From assembly GCA_019188255.1 (NCBI GenBank), contig JAETXT010000013.1, forward strand, positions 1,550,001 through 1,614,000: 64,000 nucleotides of DNA. Direction: 5' to 3'. Positions 53,277 to 64,000 of this stretch are shown one piece after another. This DNA comes from Verticillium longisporum (lineage: Eukaryota; Ascomycota; Sordariomycetes; Glomerellales; Plectosphaerellaceae). Each line of letters begins with the position of its first letter. Position 1 is the stretch's first letter. The translations under genes were made by a program, and so were the position numbers. The notes beneath the pieces are model-generated. The model had not been told where the DNA came from and searched no databases. It saw only the letters and a program-made list of their open reading frames with translations.

Positions 53277-55953
53277 CGTAGATGTGCAACGCAGTTCCAA
53301 ACCCTCTAGCCCTCTATTCGCGATATCACTTCAATCCCTCCCATAGCCACCCTACGACCTCTGCCTTCCGAATATCAACCCGCCGACTTCAAGAACCCTC
53401 AATATGTCCCTCACGATCTTCAATTCGACTCCAGTTCCAACGATATCGTCACAACTATCAGAGACTTCACAATCAAACAACGTAGCAGATTCCCACCCCT
53501 TCCCCATTGCGACCTGGCGTCGCCGTCGCTTCACCCTCACGTCATACATTGCACGCAAGGGAGCAAGGGATCGTAGAAGCTGGATACGTGCTTATGGGCT
53601 CTTTATTACAGAGATCCTCGAAGGAGATACGATTGGGCCAAGCTTCTGGCTCTGTCAACGATGTGACGAGACTCACAACGTTCAGCTCTTCATGGCCACC
53701 TCAACAACCTCTGCACAAATCATCTACGGAAGAAGCATAGGGTATTCGAATCCTCAAGTGAACAGACGGAGGAAGACTCTTCAAGCACTTCAGTGTCAAC
53801 GCCGCGGCGTACTATAATACACAAGTCTTCGACGGATCAAGCAGAAGAGCTTGCTCTTGCGTTCGTCGTAACGAAAAACCAGCCCTTCGATATCTTTAAT
53901 AGCCCATACCTCAGTCAGCTCCTTACGCAACTGAATCCTCATATCGTCCCAGTAATACCCTGGGGACGAACCTCTCTCCGACAGCGTCTCTCCAGGGTTT
54001 TCACTACAAAGAAGAAACAGATACAACATCAGTTAATAGCTTCGAAGTCTCAGATCCACCTTACATTCGACCACTGGACCTCGCCGAATAGCTTAGCGAT
54101 ACTGGCCGTTTCCTGTCACTATATAAGCTATAGTGGCGTTCGACAGCAGCGTCTTCTTGCTCTCCGACAACAGTGCGGAAGCCATACAGGCCGGAATACC
54201 GCAGCCTTTGTTATATCCATCATCAGGGAGTGGGATATCTTGGATCGTATTGGCGTCTTGGTCTCAGACAACGCGCAGACTAACGATTCTTGTGGTCAAG
54301 AGCTATTCCAGCAGCTGATTCCATCTATGACGATTGATGACGCGTTAGAACGACGAATACGATGCTATGGCCATATCCTGAACCTCGTTGGAAGGGCTTT
54401 CTTATATGGAGAGGATAGTGAGGTCTTTGAACAAGAAGCGCAAGCCCTAGAGCTATCAAGCGACTCTCAAGACTCTCTTCGTCACTGGAGGAAGAGAGGA
54501 CCTATTGGTAAGCTTCATAACATCGTCAAATGGGTTCGTTCTTCACCACAGCGTAGTGAATACTTCCAAACCATCGCCAAGGAAGCTCAAGAAGCCGACG
54601 ATAACTTCCAAATCTACCAACAATCCGACCTTGAACTCCGGCTTATCCTTAACAACGAAACGCGATGGAATTCAACGATCTTAATGATCGATCGGGCCCT
54701 CAAGGGGCGTAGCGATATCCAAAGCTTGCTCCAGAAGAATCTCTCTGAACCCGACCCCCATAAACGTATACCGGAAGACGACTTTCTGACCTTTGAGGAT
54801 TGGCGCCTCCTCGTAGAACTCCGCGAGGCTCTTGAGCCATTATATCGATAAACAATACGCGCGCAGGGATGGGCTAAGAATGGAAGTCATGGGGCGCTCT
54901 GGGAGATACTCGTGGGTATGGAGTATATCTTGGAGCAAATGGAACAGTGGAAGTCGTTCTTTGGCGACTTCTCTAGTACCAGAGACTCTCCCCGAGTATC
55001 TACAACTCGTCGGAGAGGTCGTCAACCTCGTACGCAAAGCTCCTTTACGCCCCCATCAATCCATTCCCTCCCCATACACACACAGAGCAAATATTCCACG
55101 ACGCCCCCTCATCGCCTCGAGGCACTCTCCGAAGACTCACGACAATACTTCCGTCTCTCTATCACGAACGCGTAGAAGAAGCTCAACCAATACTACACCA
55201 AGCTAGCAGAGTCTCCATTATACGCGGCAGCTATTATCCTCCACCCTAGGCTAGGAATGCGATAGCTAGAGGCGCAGTGGACGACGTCAGAGCAGTTAGT
55301 ATAGCTTCACGAGTCTCGTACCAGCTTACGTATCTATTAGGAGCGATAGTACCGCCAGGGTCAATCACTATCACAGCAGGATATACCATTAACAGCTATA
55401 GGCTTCAACGAAACACGGGCATCACAACAAGCCACCTATTCAACGCCATTTAACGACTAGATATATAGTCGTCGCCAGAGGGCAATTCCAGCAGACTCTA
55501 AACTCGATCGATACCTCCGCCTCGACCTAACGCAGACCACCGACGTCAAGGACCCCATCAACTAGTGGATAAGTCAAGAGGAGGCGTTCCCTACAGTCAG
55601 CCGCCTAGCCCTCGATATCCTTGCTATCCCAGCAATAGCTACCGACTATAAGAGGGCGTTCAGCCTTACAAAGCTTACACTAACGTCGCAGAGGCTCACA
55701 ATAGCCTCAGATACACTGGAAGAGGTCCAGTGCCTCAGAAATTAGCTTTACAGCGGCGCTGTTACGCTAGGAGGGCTTGGGTATTCAACACCATGAACGT
55801 TGGTTGTTGTGGTGAGTCGTCTAGTTGGCGATAGCTTCATCTGCTGATTCAAACCGTGTCAAATACAGTCAATCAATTCAAACAGTCAAATCTACAGTCC
55901 GAAATATATCAAACGGTCAATTCCACTCCCGATATTTGAATTGATTGAATTGA
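53277..55953 (+). mobile_element. hAT transposon, second copy, lightly RIPed
   Basis: The whole interval matches the reverse complement of the AT-rich block at 16.3-20.9 kb, the two copies lying in opposite orientation. Its 3' terminus (TTGAATTGATTGAATTGA at about 55,936-55,953) is the exact partner of the first bases of that block. Upstream of 53,277 the copies diverge, so this copy may be truncated at its 5' end. Stop codons are confined to the 3' half of the gene. Confidence 0.85.
53404..55760 (+). pseudogene. hAT transposase
   Basis: An N-terminal BED-type zinc finger (FWLCQRCDETHNVQLFMATS) is followed by a one-base loss at the AAA run 53,717-53,719. The catalytic region then runs open from about 53,740 to 54,848 (LIHLTFDHWTSPNSLAIL-like segment, GVLVSDNAQTNDS, RCYGHILNLVGRAFL). 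A TAA at 54,849-54,851 and then at least eight TAG codons follow, mostly where Trp or Gln is expected. The C-terminal dimerisation domain is still readable (QEEAFPTVSRLALDILAIPA, then RAFSLTKLTLTSQR). The stops fit CpA to TpA changes. Confidence 0.85.
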
Positions 55954-56829
55954 CGGCAGCGCTGAGCCTCAGGCTTCACTTGCAGTCAAGGCTTTTGCGC
56001 TATGCAATGGATACGATCGCTGCAAGGTGAATTCTAATTCCACTCGTCACTTGTGGCAGAAACGGCAAGGTGAGGGTTAGCGCTGGCCAGAAAAAGAAGG
56101 TGCTGTCAAGCGACAATTAACATTTATGTTGGTGATAGGCAACCACAGTAGCTCAGGATCGCGCCAGCGGGGTGTTTTTCACGTCCGTGCCCGTGGCGGC
56201 AGGGAACATCGATGGAGGGAGCTTGCGTTGGGGCCGGTTGGTGGGAACAAACTTTTGTATTGCTTGGGTGGCTGGCACTGTGCCTCACCAACAATCCTGT
56301 CAGCGAGATATCTTGTCACATGCAGTACCAAACCAGCACTCAGCTGTCATGCGAGCAACTTCATGTCAGCAAGTTCTGATTGTTGGCTTTCGACGCCGTC
56401 CCCATGACGATGACCGCCCACAAACCGCGTGGCCGTGCGATAACACAGATTGCCATGCAGATGATGATGACCCAAAAGCCCGCATTTGGCAACTTTATCC
56501 AGACAAATTAGATGTGGACGGATATTCGCATCTGAGAACATTCGGCAGCATTTCACTCTTGCTGAATCGCCTTGTTGTCAGGTGGAGATGTTCCACCATG
56601 ACTGCGTTGGCCGAAGCCATGGCCCATCATGACCGCCTTAGCCCAAACCTAACTGTCATCATGACAGTCCAATTCCGATCATCGTCCATCATGACTTCTC
56701 TTCTGCTTTCACGAAGGAAGAGCTATTTAAACTAACACTCGCTCTCATTCAAGTCTTCTCGATCTTCATCTTTCCAACAACAACACCACCTGCCAACCTG
56801 ATCACCCAGCTATACTGCCTAACATCATA
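55954..56829. other. Intergenic region and promoter
   Basis: A 187-codon ORF at 56172-56735 has no motif and looks accidental. CTATTTAA at about 56,722-56,729, followed by a CA/CT-rich leader, makes a good promoter for the small gene that follows. Confidence 0.5.
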
Positions 56830-57198
56830 ATGCTCAGTGAAGCCCCCGAAACGCAAGCACCCGCACAGAATCACGACCATCCGGCAGAAGACCATCCAAC
56901 CGGCGATTCGACGGCCAACGGCGAGTATGTTATAGGAAATCGACAAAACTTGATCGTTCAATGACACGGCGCAGCCATGATGGACGCATCGACGCTAGGC
57001 TCACACACCTAGAATGTCGGGTGCGAATTTTGGCGAGACTTCTCGAGAAGCAAATCACTAGCCAAGCGAAGGCTTCGTGAGTCTGGGGGTAGGTGCTAAA
57101 TAATGAAGCATATGCTGATGAACTATAGGTACGAGATGGCAGAACCTTTCCAAATGCAAGCTCGAACATCTGGGTTCAAGAAACAGGAACACGAGTGA
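56830..57198 (+). CDS. Small three-exon gene, 88 residues
   Basis: Exons 56830-56924, 56975-57076 and 57129-57198 join in frame: MLSEAPETQAPAQNHDHPAE, then RIDARLTHLECRVRILARLL and a basic end (TSGFKKQEHE). Introns have GTATGT/CAG and GTGAGT/TAG borders, the second with a GCTGATGA branch site. The middle forms a short amphipathic or coiled-coil helix. The family is unknown. It would be missed by single-ORF searches because no exon exceeds 34 codons. Confidence 0.6.
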
Positions 57199-57927
57199 TT
57201 AGCAGTATCTTGAGCATCCTGAGAGGTCCATAAGGCGGGGTTGCATGATTTGGCCGGAGTTCGCTACTGGATGCTTGGCACAATGCTGTAATGTCTGCGG
57301 CGGCGGAAGACATAGCCTTAGGATAGCAGTCCACGATCAATCGCGGCCCCTTCTCATCGGGGCCTCAGGGAAACTACGCATCTGATAGTCTATGCCTCGG
57401 TTCGAACCCATCAATTGTCATCTTAGCTGTAACCGTTATGCCGAATGGATAACATAATACCATGACTTTGTAAGCTCACTGTCGTATCCCGCGTTGCCTG
57501 CCTCGCAGCCATACGGCATCATGTGATTTTAGCCAGCCTACCATGGTGTACAGCGGACTGAACTCAGATGCGGGGTAGCACGGATCCTCATGCCTCGGGC
57601 CGCTGGCAACTTGGAGGGGTAAATTACTGGGTCAAAGCACAGAGGTCCAGCACTGACCCAGTTAAATCAGTCAATCAGATAGAGCACAGAAACAAATGGG
57701 ACGAACAAGCGACTCGCACGAATTTATGGTCACGGCAGACCTTCGCCTTTTCTGGAATCAGACAGCAAGAATGAATTGGGGGCTCCATTGTAATCTAGCA
57801 TTATACATGCTGATTTGCCTGCGCGCAGGCAAATCGCATCAGCTTTTGCTTTCTTAAATCCTTCCCCCTATTCGCACCCAATTCTCCAGCAATGGCTGCA
57901 TCACTTTTGCAAAGTCCATGGCAGACA
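57199..57927. other. Intergenic region
   Basis: No supported gene. A GGTTCGAACCC near 57,413 resembles a B box but has no tRNA fold around it. Confidence 0.45.
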
Positions 57928-58311
57928 CTATATCTGCCTCTGTGGTACTGTTCTCGCCTTCTTCCTTTTCTTAAGCCTAGGTGAGCCCCCTTCTGATAGC
58001 TTTGCCTTTTCTTGACCTTCAACCTTCATTGACGGGCTCATAAAAGTACCAGCCTTGCCTGGTTTCGATAGTTTTCCTTGGTTGGTTCCAAAAGCACACG
58101 TCTTCATCTGCGCCTTCTTCCTTCCCGTTCCCCCATTTTCCTCCTGTTCTTCCACTTTTACACACTTCTTCTTCCTCGCTTTCTTACCCTTCATGCCGTA
58201 GAGCACTGATGACACACCTTTCAATGATTTTCTATTACCACAGTTCTTTGCCGGCAGAGGTAGTTGGCTTTCCGCCGACGTACCCCCAGGAACAGAACAT
58301 GCGTTCGACAT
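57928..58311 (-). CDS. Lys-rich hypothetical protein
   Basis: 127 codons from an ATG (MSNACSVPGGTSAESQLPLP), then a strongly basic body with clusters such as GKKARKKKC and RLKKRKKARTV that look like nuclear localisation signals. There is no domain. It lies 89 bases downstream of the next gene on the same strand. The CT-rich plus strand could also produce such an ORF by chance. Confidence 0.3.
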   Translation of the reverse strand: MSNACSVPGGTSAESQLPLPAKNCGNRKSLKGVSSVLYGMKGKKARKKKCVKVEEQEENGGTGRKKAQMKTCAFGTNQGKLSKPGKAGTFMSPSMKVEGQEKAKLSEGGSPRLKKRKKARTVPQRQI

Positions 58312-58399
58312 GTCTCTATGGCTCGCCTGAATCTTCGATTAGCAGTGTAGTACAGAAGATCAACCGTCAGGACTCAACCTTTGAGGCCTTGGTCTGCCT

Positions 58400-59086
58400 C
58401 TAGCGAGGGTTAGCCAAACTCAGCCTCCCAAACTTTTCTTTCCATACGTCAGCCTGATCGACCGGCCACATTTGGTAGGCGAAGTCGGTAGCTTCGGGTA
58501 CGGCCGGATGGACCACTTCAATTCGCCGCACATTGCGACCCCCGGTCTTCCCTGTGATAATAGGCTCCTCAATTGTCTGATAATAGGTTGCCCCGAAAGG
58601 ATTGAATCTGATGGGTGGTGGATGCAACAGCACCGTAACCACATCACGACCAGAAATATACCAGGCGAAGGCGGCCGATGCTCCATGGATATACTTTGAC
58701 CATGCTTTTTTCGTCTTACGGTGCTGAAGGCATTGCGGATGTTCGGGGTTCATCAGTGGGCCCATTGCCATCTTCAGCGTCTGCATATGATGATCGTCGG
58801 CCCACCTTTGTGCCTGGTTTTGGTCCATCCCACTCCATAAGACCTGTCGGTGTCGGGGGCAAGCCTTTTCAAATTGCCGATGAATCTGTGCTTCCTCCTC
58901 AGCCGTAAGATACTGCTGCAAGATTTTTTCAACATCTGATGAGGGCCGCCGTTCCCTATTGCGAGCTTTGTGCTGGCCAATTGGCCAATTTGTGGATGGG
59001 CTAGCCATGAAGCCTGTACCATCCCGAAGTGCAGGTGCATAGCTGTCTGCGAAAGATGGGAATTCACTAACTTTATAGTGTAGCAT
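58400..59086 (-). CDS. Conserved-looking fungal protein of unknown function
   Basis: 228 residues, single exon (MLHYKVSEFPSFADSYAPAL). Recognisably protein-like blocks include HRQVLWSGMDQNQAQRWADD, KKAWSKYIHGASAAFAWYIS, PIRFNPFGATYYQTIEEPII and VVHPAVPEATDFAYQMWPVD. I recall no named domain. No signal peptide or membrane segment is seen. Confidence 0.55.
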   Translation of the reverse strand: MLHYKVSEFPSFADSYAPALRDGTGFMASPSTNWPIGQHKARNRERRPSSDVEKILQQYLTAEEEAQIHRQFEKACPRHRQVLWSGMDQNQAQRWADDHHMQTLKMAMGPLMNPEHPQCLQHRKTKKAWSKYIHGASAAFAWYISGRDVVTVLLHPPPIRFNPFGATYYQTIEEPIITGKTGGRNVRRIEVVHPAVPEATDFAYQMWPVDQADVWKEKFGRLSLANPR

Positions 59087-59919
59087 GGTAAAGCGCTAGA
59101 GCTATCAACTTGCTAGTTAAATTAGCTCCCTAGTTCACACGTCATCGTGACATCACCATGTCACACTCTCTATCTCTGTACACACGAAGCTTTACTACAT
59201 CCAGCAGCCTGACTAAAAACATACTATATGCCACTGTAGATGGCCACTCCTTGTGGTCTATGGTCTCAACAGTATTCTGCCCGTCGGTCAGCTTCTCGTG
59301 GGGTGAATTATGTCCAAGTTGCTCAGTGACCAAGTCGAAACGCTCAGCGACCAGCTCATCACAATTGGTGCAGTAGACGGCCTTAGATTCCTTCCCTATA
59401 AAGTCAACGATGCTTGTACGACCGATTTGTCATTTTTTGCCGTCTAGTGAACGAATCGAAGCTAAAAAAGGCAGCCGCTCTAGCTTGGTATGGGCTAGAG
59501 GGGTGGAAGCAGGACTAAGTGAAGAGAGAAGCTGGTGGTGCTGCAGGACCGAGTTAAAGCGGGCCGGCATCCAGGGCTCGGCGGTATGTCCGCTCGCCTA
59601 ATCTGTTTCTTTTGTTTTCCAACTCATGGCCTTCAGTGCGGGAACTAAATACTTCTACAGTTGATAATATCTTGGTACCAGTCAAACGTTCTCATATCCA
59701 GAATTTGTCCAAACGATGCGTCCTCAAAAAGTTGTAAGGATTGAAGGTGGGATATTCTTCTTTGTTGTAAGTTTGATTCCGGAGGCTGGTGCCATTCACA
59801 CTTATCGTCTTGAGCGTTGTTCCGGCTCAACTTCCAACACCGCTCAGTCGTCGATAGTTGTCTCTATGACTTATAAGGCTCACCTCATCCTCATCAATCA
59901 TGACAACTGACGTCTCCTA
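59087..59919. other. Intergenic region
   Basis: No supported gene. Short ORFs only. Confidence 0.4.
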
Positions 59920-60850
59920 GGCTGTCTCGAGTGAGGAGCCTACGTCAAGTGCTGAAACTGATTCATCCGACGAGCCCATCTAATCTGAAACGCCTGCCTC
60001 CTCGGAAGCTCCTATTTCGATCAAGGCTGCTATTCCCTCTCCGTTCGTATCTCTTCCGACTCTCCCGGGCCCGTTTCATAAGAGGGAATCTCTAATGCTT
60101 AAGCCACTTACAGCACGGAGGCCTTCTCCAGCATCGAGCCTATGACCTACGCAGAGCCCATTTCTTCCGATTTGCCTATCACTTCCGACGTGCCATCATC
60201 TCTCGGAGTCTTGAGCTATATTCATGAATCGAGTACAACTGGTTGCAGTGGTGTCACGGAGCCGATCTTTATGGAGGAATCGATTACAGTTGAGTTCAGC
60301 CGATGCGTCCAGTACCATAGCCAAGACTTCTACTTATATTCCTTAGCGTCCCTAGCAGCTCCGCCAAGACGTCGACCTCAAGCTTCTTTGCTAGTATAAT
60401 CAAAGGCTTGTTTTCAGGCCCGACAGCCACACCCACCAACGGCTACTATAACATCGCTTACTTCCAGTACTAGCTCCGGTCATACTCTACCCTATACATT
60501 CTAGACATGAGCCCCGAGTTATACTTCGACTATACGCGATAGCACGCCTTCAACGCACCGGCGCCTATCGCCGCGCCGGCCGACATCTTTGTCAAGTACC
60601 ACCAGAAGTAGTACGCAGGTAACATATTCGACTTCAAGGGCTGCGCAATTACTTCTCTTATTGGGCTATGGTAGTCCCAAGATATTCGACCTATACGCGT
60701 TAACACTGCCGGTAGACATCCTAATGGCGGGCGGTCCATTAACAACAGATTTAAATGGTACGCAAAGACCGTCGCGGCCGCTAATGAGTTTCAAAACGGT
60801 TTACAAAATTCCGAAACAAATTGAAGCGGGAGACGTCACAAAGCAGACTA
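59920..60850 (+). pseudogene. Degraded Ser/Thr/Pro-rich gene with TAG-type stops
   Basis: A Ser/Thr/Pro-rich stretch (SSEEPTSSAETDSSDEPI, stop, SETPASSEAPISIKAA) is followed, around 60,430-60,670, by a frame reading NGYYNIAYFQY, TAG, LRSYSTLYILDMSPELYFDY, then TAG before HAFNAPAPIAAPADIFVKYH and again before YAGNIFDFKGCAITSLIGLW. The TAG codons fall where Trp would be natural, the RIP pattern. The family is unknown; a surface or secreted protein is possible from the Ser/Thr-rich part. Confidence 0.4.
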
Positions 60851-61561
60851 GCATATATATGTGCAATCAAGGGCTCTTGGTTTCTTACTTCCCTTCTTCA
60901 AAGTATTCCTCATACTCAGCATTGATTTGCAAGTTGGTAATAGAATTATACACCATATCAATCCTATATATCTCATCGACGACATTGTAATCGGCATCAA
61001 GCAGTGGGAATTGGCACCACGTACTAGACATCAACCACCTCGACATTAAACCAGTATCAACCCGTGAAGACAGTAGAAGTGTACTATTAGCCCTTTCAGC
61101 GTAAATACAACCATCATTCGCAAAGATAGTCTAACCCATGATCCATCTACCTTCGATACAGAGAAACCTAACGGTCGGCGCAAACTCCTTAACGTCTTTC
61201 AAACGGCGGCGCTCGGTTCTTGTGATAATCGACAGCCTCTGGCGACTCCTGGGGGTAGGAGATATTACGGCTCATACTCAGCTAGGCCACGAGGCTGAGG
61301 CGCAGCCTCAGCAGCTGGTTCACTAGGAAGCTGTGCTCGACATCATTTCTTTCTTGACAAAGGGCCATGCAAAACTGTAGCTAGATTCCTCTTTTGTTCT
61401 TTCTTTATTTAGTAGCACTACATTAGAGGCCTCGCCTCAGTGAGATGGTCGACGACTAGCCCCTCACAATGGGGGTGTGCTTGAAAAGGCGTGATCAGGT
61501 TGAGCGGTTGACATTGCCGTCTCGTTGCCGCAGCATATCGTCCCTCTGGGAGGAGATATCT
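60851..61561. other. No supported gene
   Basis: Mixed sequence continuing from the degraded gene. No motif or repeat was recognised. Confidence 0.4.
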
Positions 61562-61966
61562 TCAGTTCTGGTCGACGTCGTGGTGTGTGTTGCTTGGTGT
61601 ATGGAATGGGTCTCGCTTCGCGACTGTTGCAACCGAGCCTGGTGACTGTACCTGTGGCATCGTTTTGGCATGTGGCGCGATGAGAAAAGAATTGCCGTCA
61701 GGGGATTGACGAATGAGTGTCTGCTCGATGTTTTCGTGCTTGGTAAATAATGTATTGAAAGTGCTGGACAGCTCCCGAATGTGCTTGTCCCCTTTGTTTT
61801 TTTGATGGGCAGGGTTACGGGCTGAGCGACGACGAGATGACCTGGATTTGGTCTCCTCGGAGCCAGAAGACTGATCTATCTCTTCGCGGAGCGATTTCAA
61901 ATCTTCTTTTTATCGAGTCAATCCGCTAAGGATGTCGGGAATCAAATCAGCAGAGCTGGCCGACAT
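61562..61966 (-). pseudogene. Short coiled-coil ORF with one internal stop
   Basis: From ATG 61966 the frame reads MSASSADLIPDILSGLTR, TAA (61910-61912), then KEDLKSLREEIDQSSGSEET and a basic Arg/Ser stretch, ending at 61562. The TAA fits a CAA to TAA change. The heptad-like KEDLKSLREEID and the basic patch resemble a short regulatory or gag-like protein, but nothing identifies it. Confidence 0.3.
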
Positions 61967-63675
61967 TGAGGGCGTGTTGGTTGAATGTCAAATTATGGCT
62001 GCTCTCTGGCGCGTTGTGAGCCCCGAGCTCTCAAACACGACGCGTATTGAACCAATATAGGGGGATTGCCTGGGTCGGTGATCATCACACCGGGTTCACC
62101 GTTCTGGTAATCACGTGGGCCCTTGGCCACGTGATCGAAGGAGCAGTGAAACGTGGATTCACTGGGCGACGGGAGCACATAGATAGTATTAACATAAAAA
62201 ACGATCGTATATGTCATCATGTCTTTGCTTGACGTGGAGCATCCGAGCTTACTAGACTGCCCTGAGTGCCGGCAGCTCAACATTTGGCCAGTGCAATGGG
62301 TTTGGTCGCTCTATACTCATCCAGCACATTCGTCAAGCCCCTGACGAAGGTTTCCATGAAGAGTACCGTTGGTGAGTGACGGAAGCCAGCTTCGGCGCCA
62401 CCAGTGTAAGGGACTGCTGAGAACTAGTGTCCTCTCTTCAGCGTATGTTTGCCAGCACTGGCTTGGCGGTGATTGCCTAGCATCTAGTCGGCTTAGAGCA
62501 CTCTCGTATTCTATTACTGTTTGAACCGCTTGTGTGCCTGGCGTCCAGTCGAGTCCGTCTCATGTCGAACTCGCTCCTCACTACTTAGATCTATGCATGC
62601 TAGCTTTGTGCCTACATTGCATGCTCTTACCACATCGTGTTAGAATCGTATGACGTCTGAGGAGCAAGAGAATCACTGAGACAAAGTATAACAGCCTTTG
62701 AGTCGAATGACGACGCTTGGCCCCCTTCAGCTACCTTGGTCATGTGGTTCTTTGCCTGCGTGACAGGAAGAACCCATCAACTGACTTGAACAGCCTTCCG
62801 ACTAAATCCTGTCAGCAGGCAGCTCTCGGGGTGAGGCATTCCCGGCGCCAAAACTACGGTTGGCATCTACGTTGGCCGCTGGTGGAACGGCTTCGTGGTA
62901 GCTTGTATAACGTGATACCTATTTGTTTAGCCATACATGATGTCCAAGAAGGCGTGAGACATGGACATCATCATACACTTTCGGCACGAGTCCCAGGGGG
63001 AAGTGTTTTCAAGGGGAACAATATATGCCAATTTTATAGAAGCTATCGTCAAGAGACTAGAGGGCCAACCTCACATCAAGAAATGCACCTGACACCTTTG
63101 AAGTTTCCATCAACAACTAGTGCAGGATTGCGTGCCTCACAATAACTGTGTCCAATGGCCCTATTGCGGTTCACTGGTTCGACAAGGCACTCTCCCTTGG
63201 CTAAGTTCGAAATGCCTCCAGGTCTTGGCTTGATGGTTGCCCAGATGAATTTCCAGACCGCGGCGCCCAGGCACTTGCTGTCTGATCTTCACATATTTAT
63301 TGTAAAATTTATGTTCCACTCCTTCCAATGTGGTTTGGGTATAAATGGAAGAAGTACCCAGCTGCTCGTACACCGCTCTTCCTGGAAAGCTTCAGACGCT
63401 GCTGATTGGGAGGCAAGCAAGCTGGTGTGCAAATGGTCACGATATAGTAGTGAGCTCATGCGCCTGTTGGCCATGCTTGACTTTGAGGTCTAGGCACCAA
63501 ATTACAATCCACAGCCTCATAAGGCTGCCGCAGGCAACCAACTCGAGTTCATATTCGCGGCCATGTCCGCCCTGCATCAGGACATCGACCATTTCAGTGT
63601 TCAGCTTGCCTTGAGGCATGCGCCCCTCGATGACCACGCGTCCCCCAATCTGTAGTCGCTCCCTATGCGGCGGCC
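61967..63675. other. Gene-poor stretch
   Basis: About 1.7 kb with ORFs up to 142 residues on the plus strand, none recognisable. No transposon ends or long repeats were noticed. Confidence 0.4.
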
Positions 63676-64000
63676 CTAGAAATCATAATGGCGTGTCGCA
63701 GAAACTTGGGCCATGACAATGAGCCCTGGTAATCTGAAGACATCCGGTTCGCCTTCAAGGAGCGGGTGCTGGCAGGCAAAGAGCGTTAGTGACCATGCAT
63801 GCAATCGTTGTGAAGGAGTCGGACCCTCTTTAACTTGCCAGCAGACCAAGACATTGTCATCTTCCAAAAGTCGATAGCCTCAGGTGACCACTCAGCTAGT
63901 TCCTCCGATGTGTGCGTACCATCTCCGTCATGAAGTCCCATGAAATGATTCATCAGACAGCCAAGTGCCTGCACATCATTCCGTTCGTTCACTGCATTCA
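63676..64000 (-). CDS. Protein kinase-like gene, 3' end only (continues beyond the window)
   Basis: The last two exons are visible. The upstream one, running in from beyond 64,000, reads NERNDVQALGCLMNHFMGLH and WSPEAIDFWKMTMSWSAGKL, the end of a kinase C-lobe (the DV...G signature and the last helices). After an intron at 63824-63769 with a non-standard GTCCGA donor, the final exon 63768-63676 reads HPLLEGEPDVFRLPGLIVM to a TAG. A HPLL segment directly after the last helix is typical of STE-like fungal kinases. Confidence 0.6.

Noticed and set aside
56172..56735. 187-codon plus-strand ORF upstream of the small three-exon gene
   Set aside because: No motif, no supported start, and it overlaps the likely promoter.
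57405..57425. GGTTCGAACCC as a tRNA B box
   Set aside because: No T-stem pairing, acceptor stem or A box at suitable distance.
1..64000. CRISPR arrays, operons, ribosome binding sites
   Set aside because: None is expected in a fungal nuclear genome, and no spaced short-repeat array was seen.

Overview
The window is nuclear DNA of a filamentous ascomycete, most likely a Sordariomycete. The reasons are short 50-60 bp introns with GTAAGT-type donors, Zn2Cys6 factors, fungal FunK1 and F-box-like families, and heavy repeat-induced point mutation (RIP, CpA to TpA) in repeats. Species cannot be named from the sequence.

Layout. (1) 1-15.4 kb is an ordinary gene-dense core: a Tre2/transferrin-receptor-like M28 membrane protein, retromer VPS35, an F-box/DUF7730-like protein, a four-helix membrane protein, a Gly/Ser-rich protein, an ALKBH8-like dioxygenase and a Zn2Cys6 factor. 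(2) At 15.9 kb the core ends in a cytochrome P450 stub. Next comes a 4.8 kb AT-saturated block that is a RIP-destroyed hAT transposon, with an un-RIPed pogo/Fot1 transposon nested inside it. (3) 22.9-28 kb holds a chromodomain/AT-hook gene and then a cluster of broken host-gene pieces (sugar transporter, questin-oxidase-like, catalase, bZIP, regulator). (4) 29.3-33.4 kb is a Tad-like LINE. (5) 33.5-40 kb carries small accessory genes: a Zn2Cys6 protein, a small membrane protein, a kinase-like protein, an unknown protein and a Tc1 relic. (6) 40.1-48.4 kb is an aminoglycoside-phosphotransferase-like gene split by a complete chromodomain Ty3/gypsy element with identical LTRs. (7) 49.5-52.9 kb has a FunK1 kinase and an uncharacterised gene. 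(8) 53.3-56 kb is a second, partly RIPed copy of the same hAT family. (9) 56.1-64 kb is sparse: a small three-exon gene, two uncharacterised genes, degraded ORFs and the 3' end of a kinase running off the window.

The most unusual system is the gypsy element at 40,728-47,826. It is a chromovirus whose primer-binding site is complementary to its own LTR just downstream of a TATA box, which suggests Tf1-like self-priming. Gag and protease are separated by one in-frame UAG. Between pol and the 3' LTR lies an extra gene in the opposite orientation with five coding exons and four spliceable introns, encoding a 209-residue Cys-rich and coiled-coil protein. Because it is antisense to the genomic RNA, its introns can survive reverse transcription.

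A data-quality warning applies. At least seven one-base losses sit in homopolymer runs inside otherwise intact ORFs: five in the young gypsy element, one in the hAT and one in a host gene. A systematic homopolymer undercall is a simpler explanation than decay, so several genes marked as broken here may be intact.
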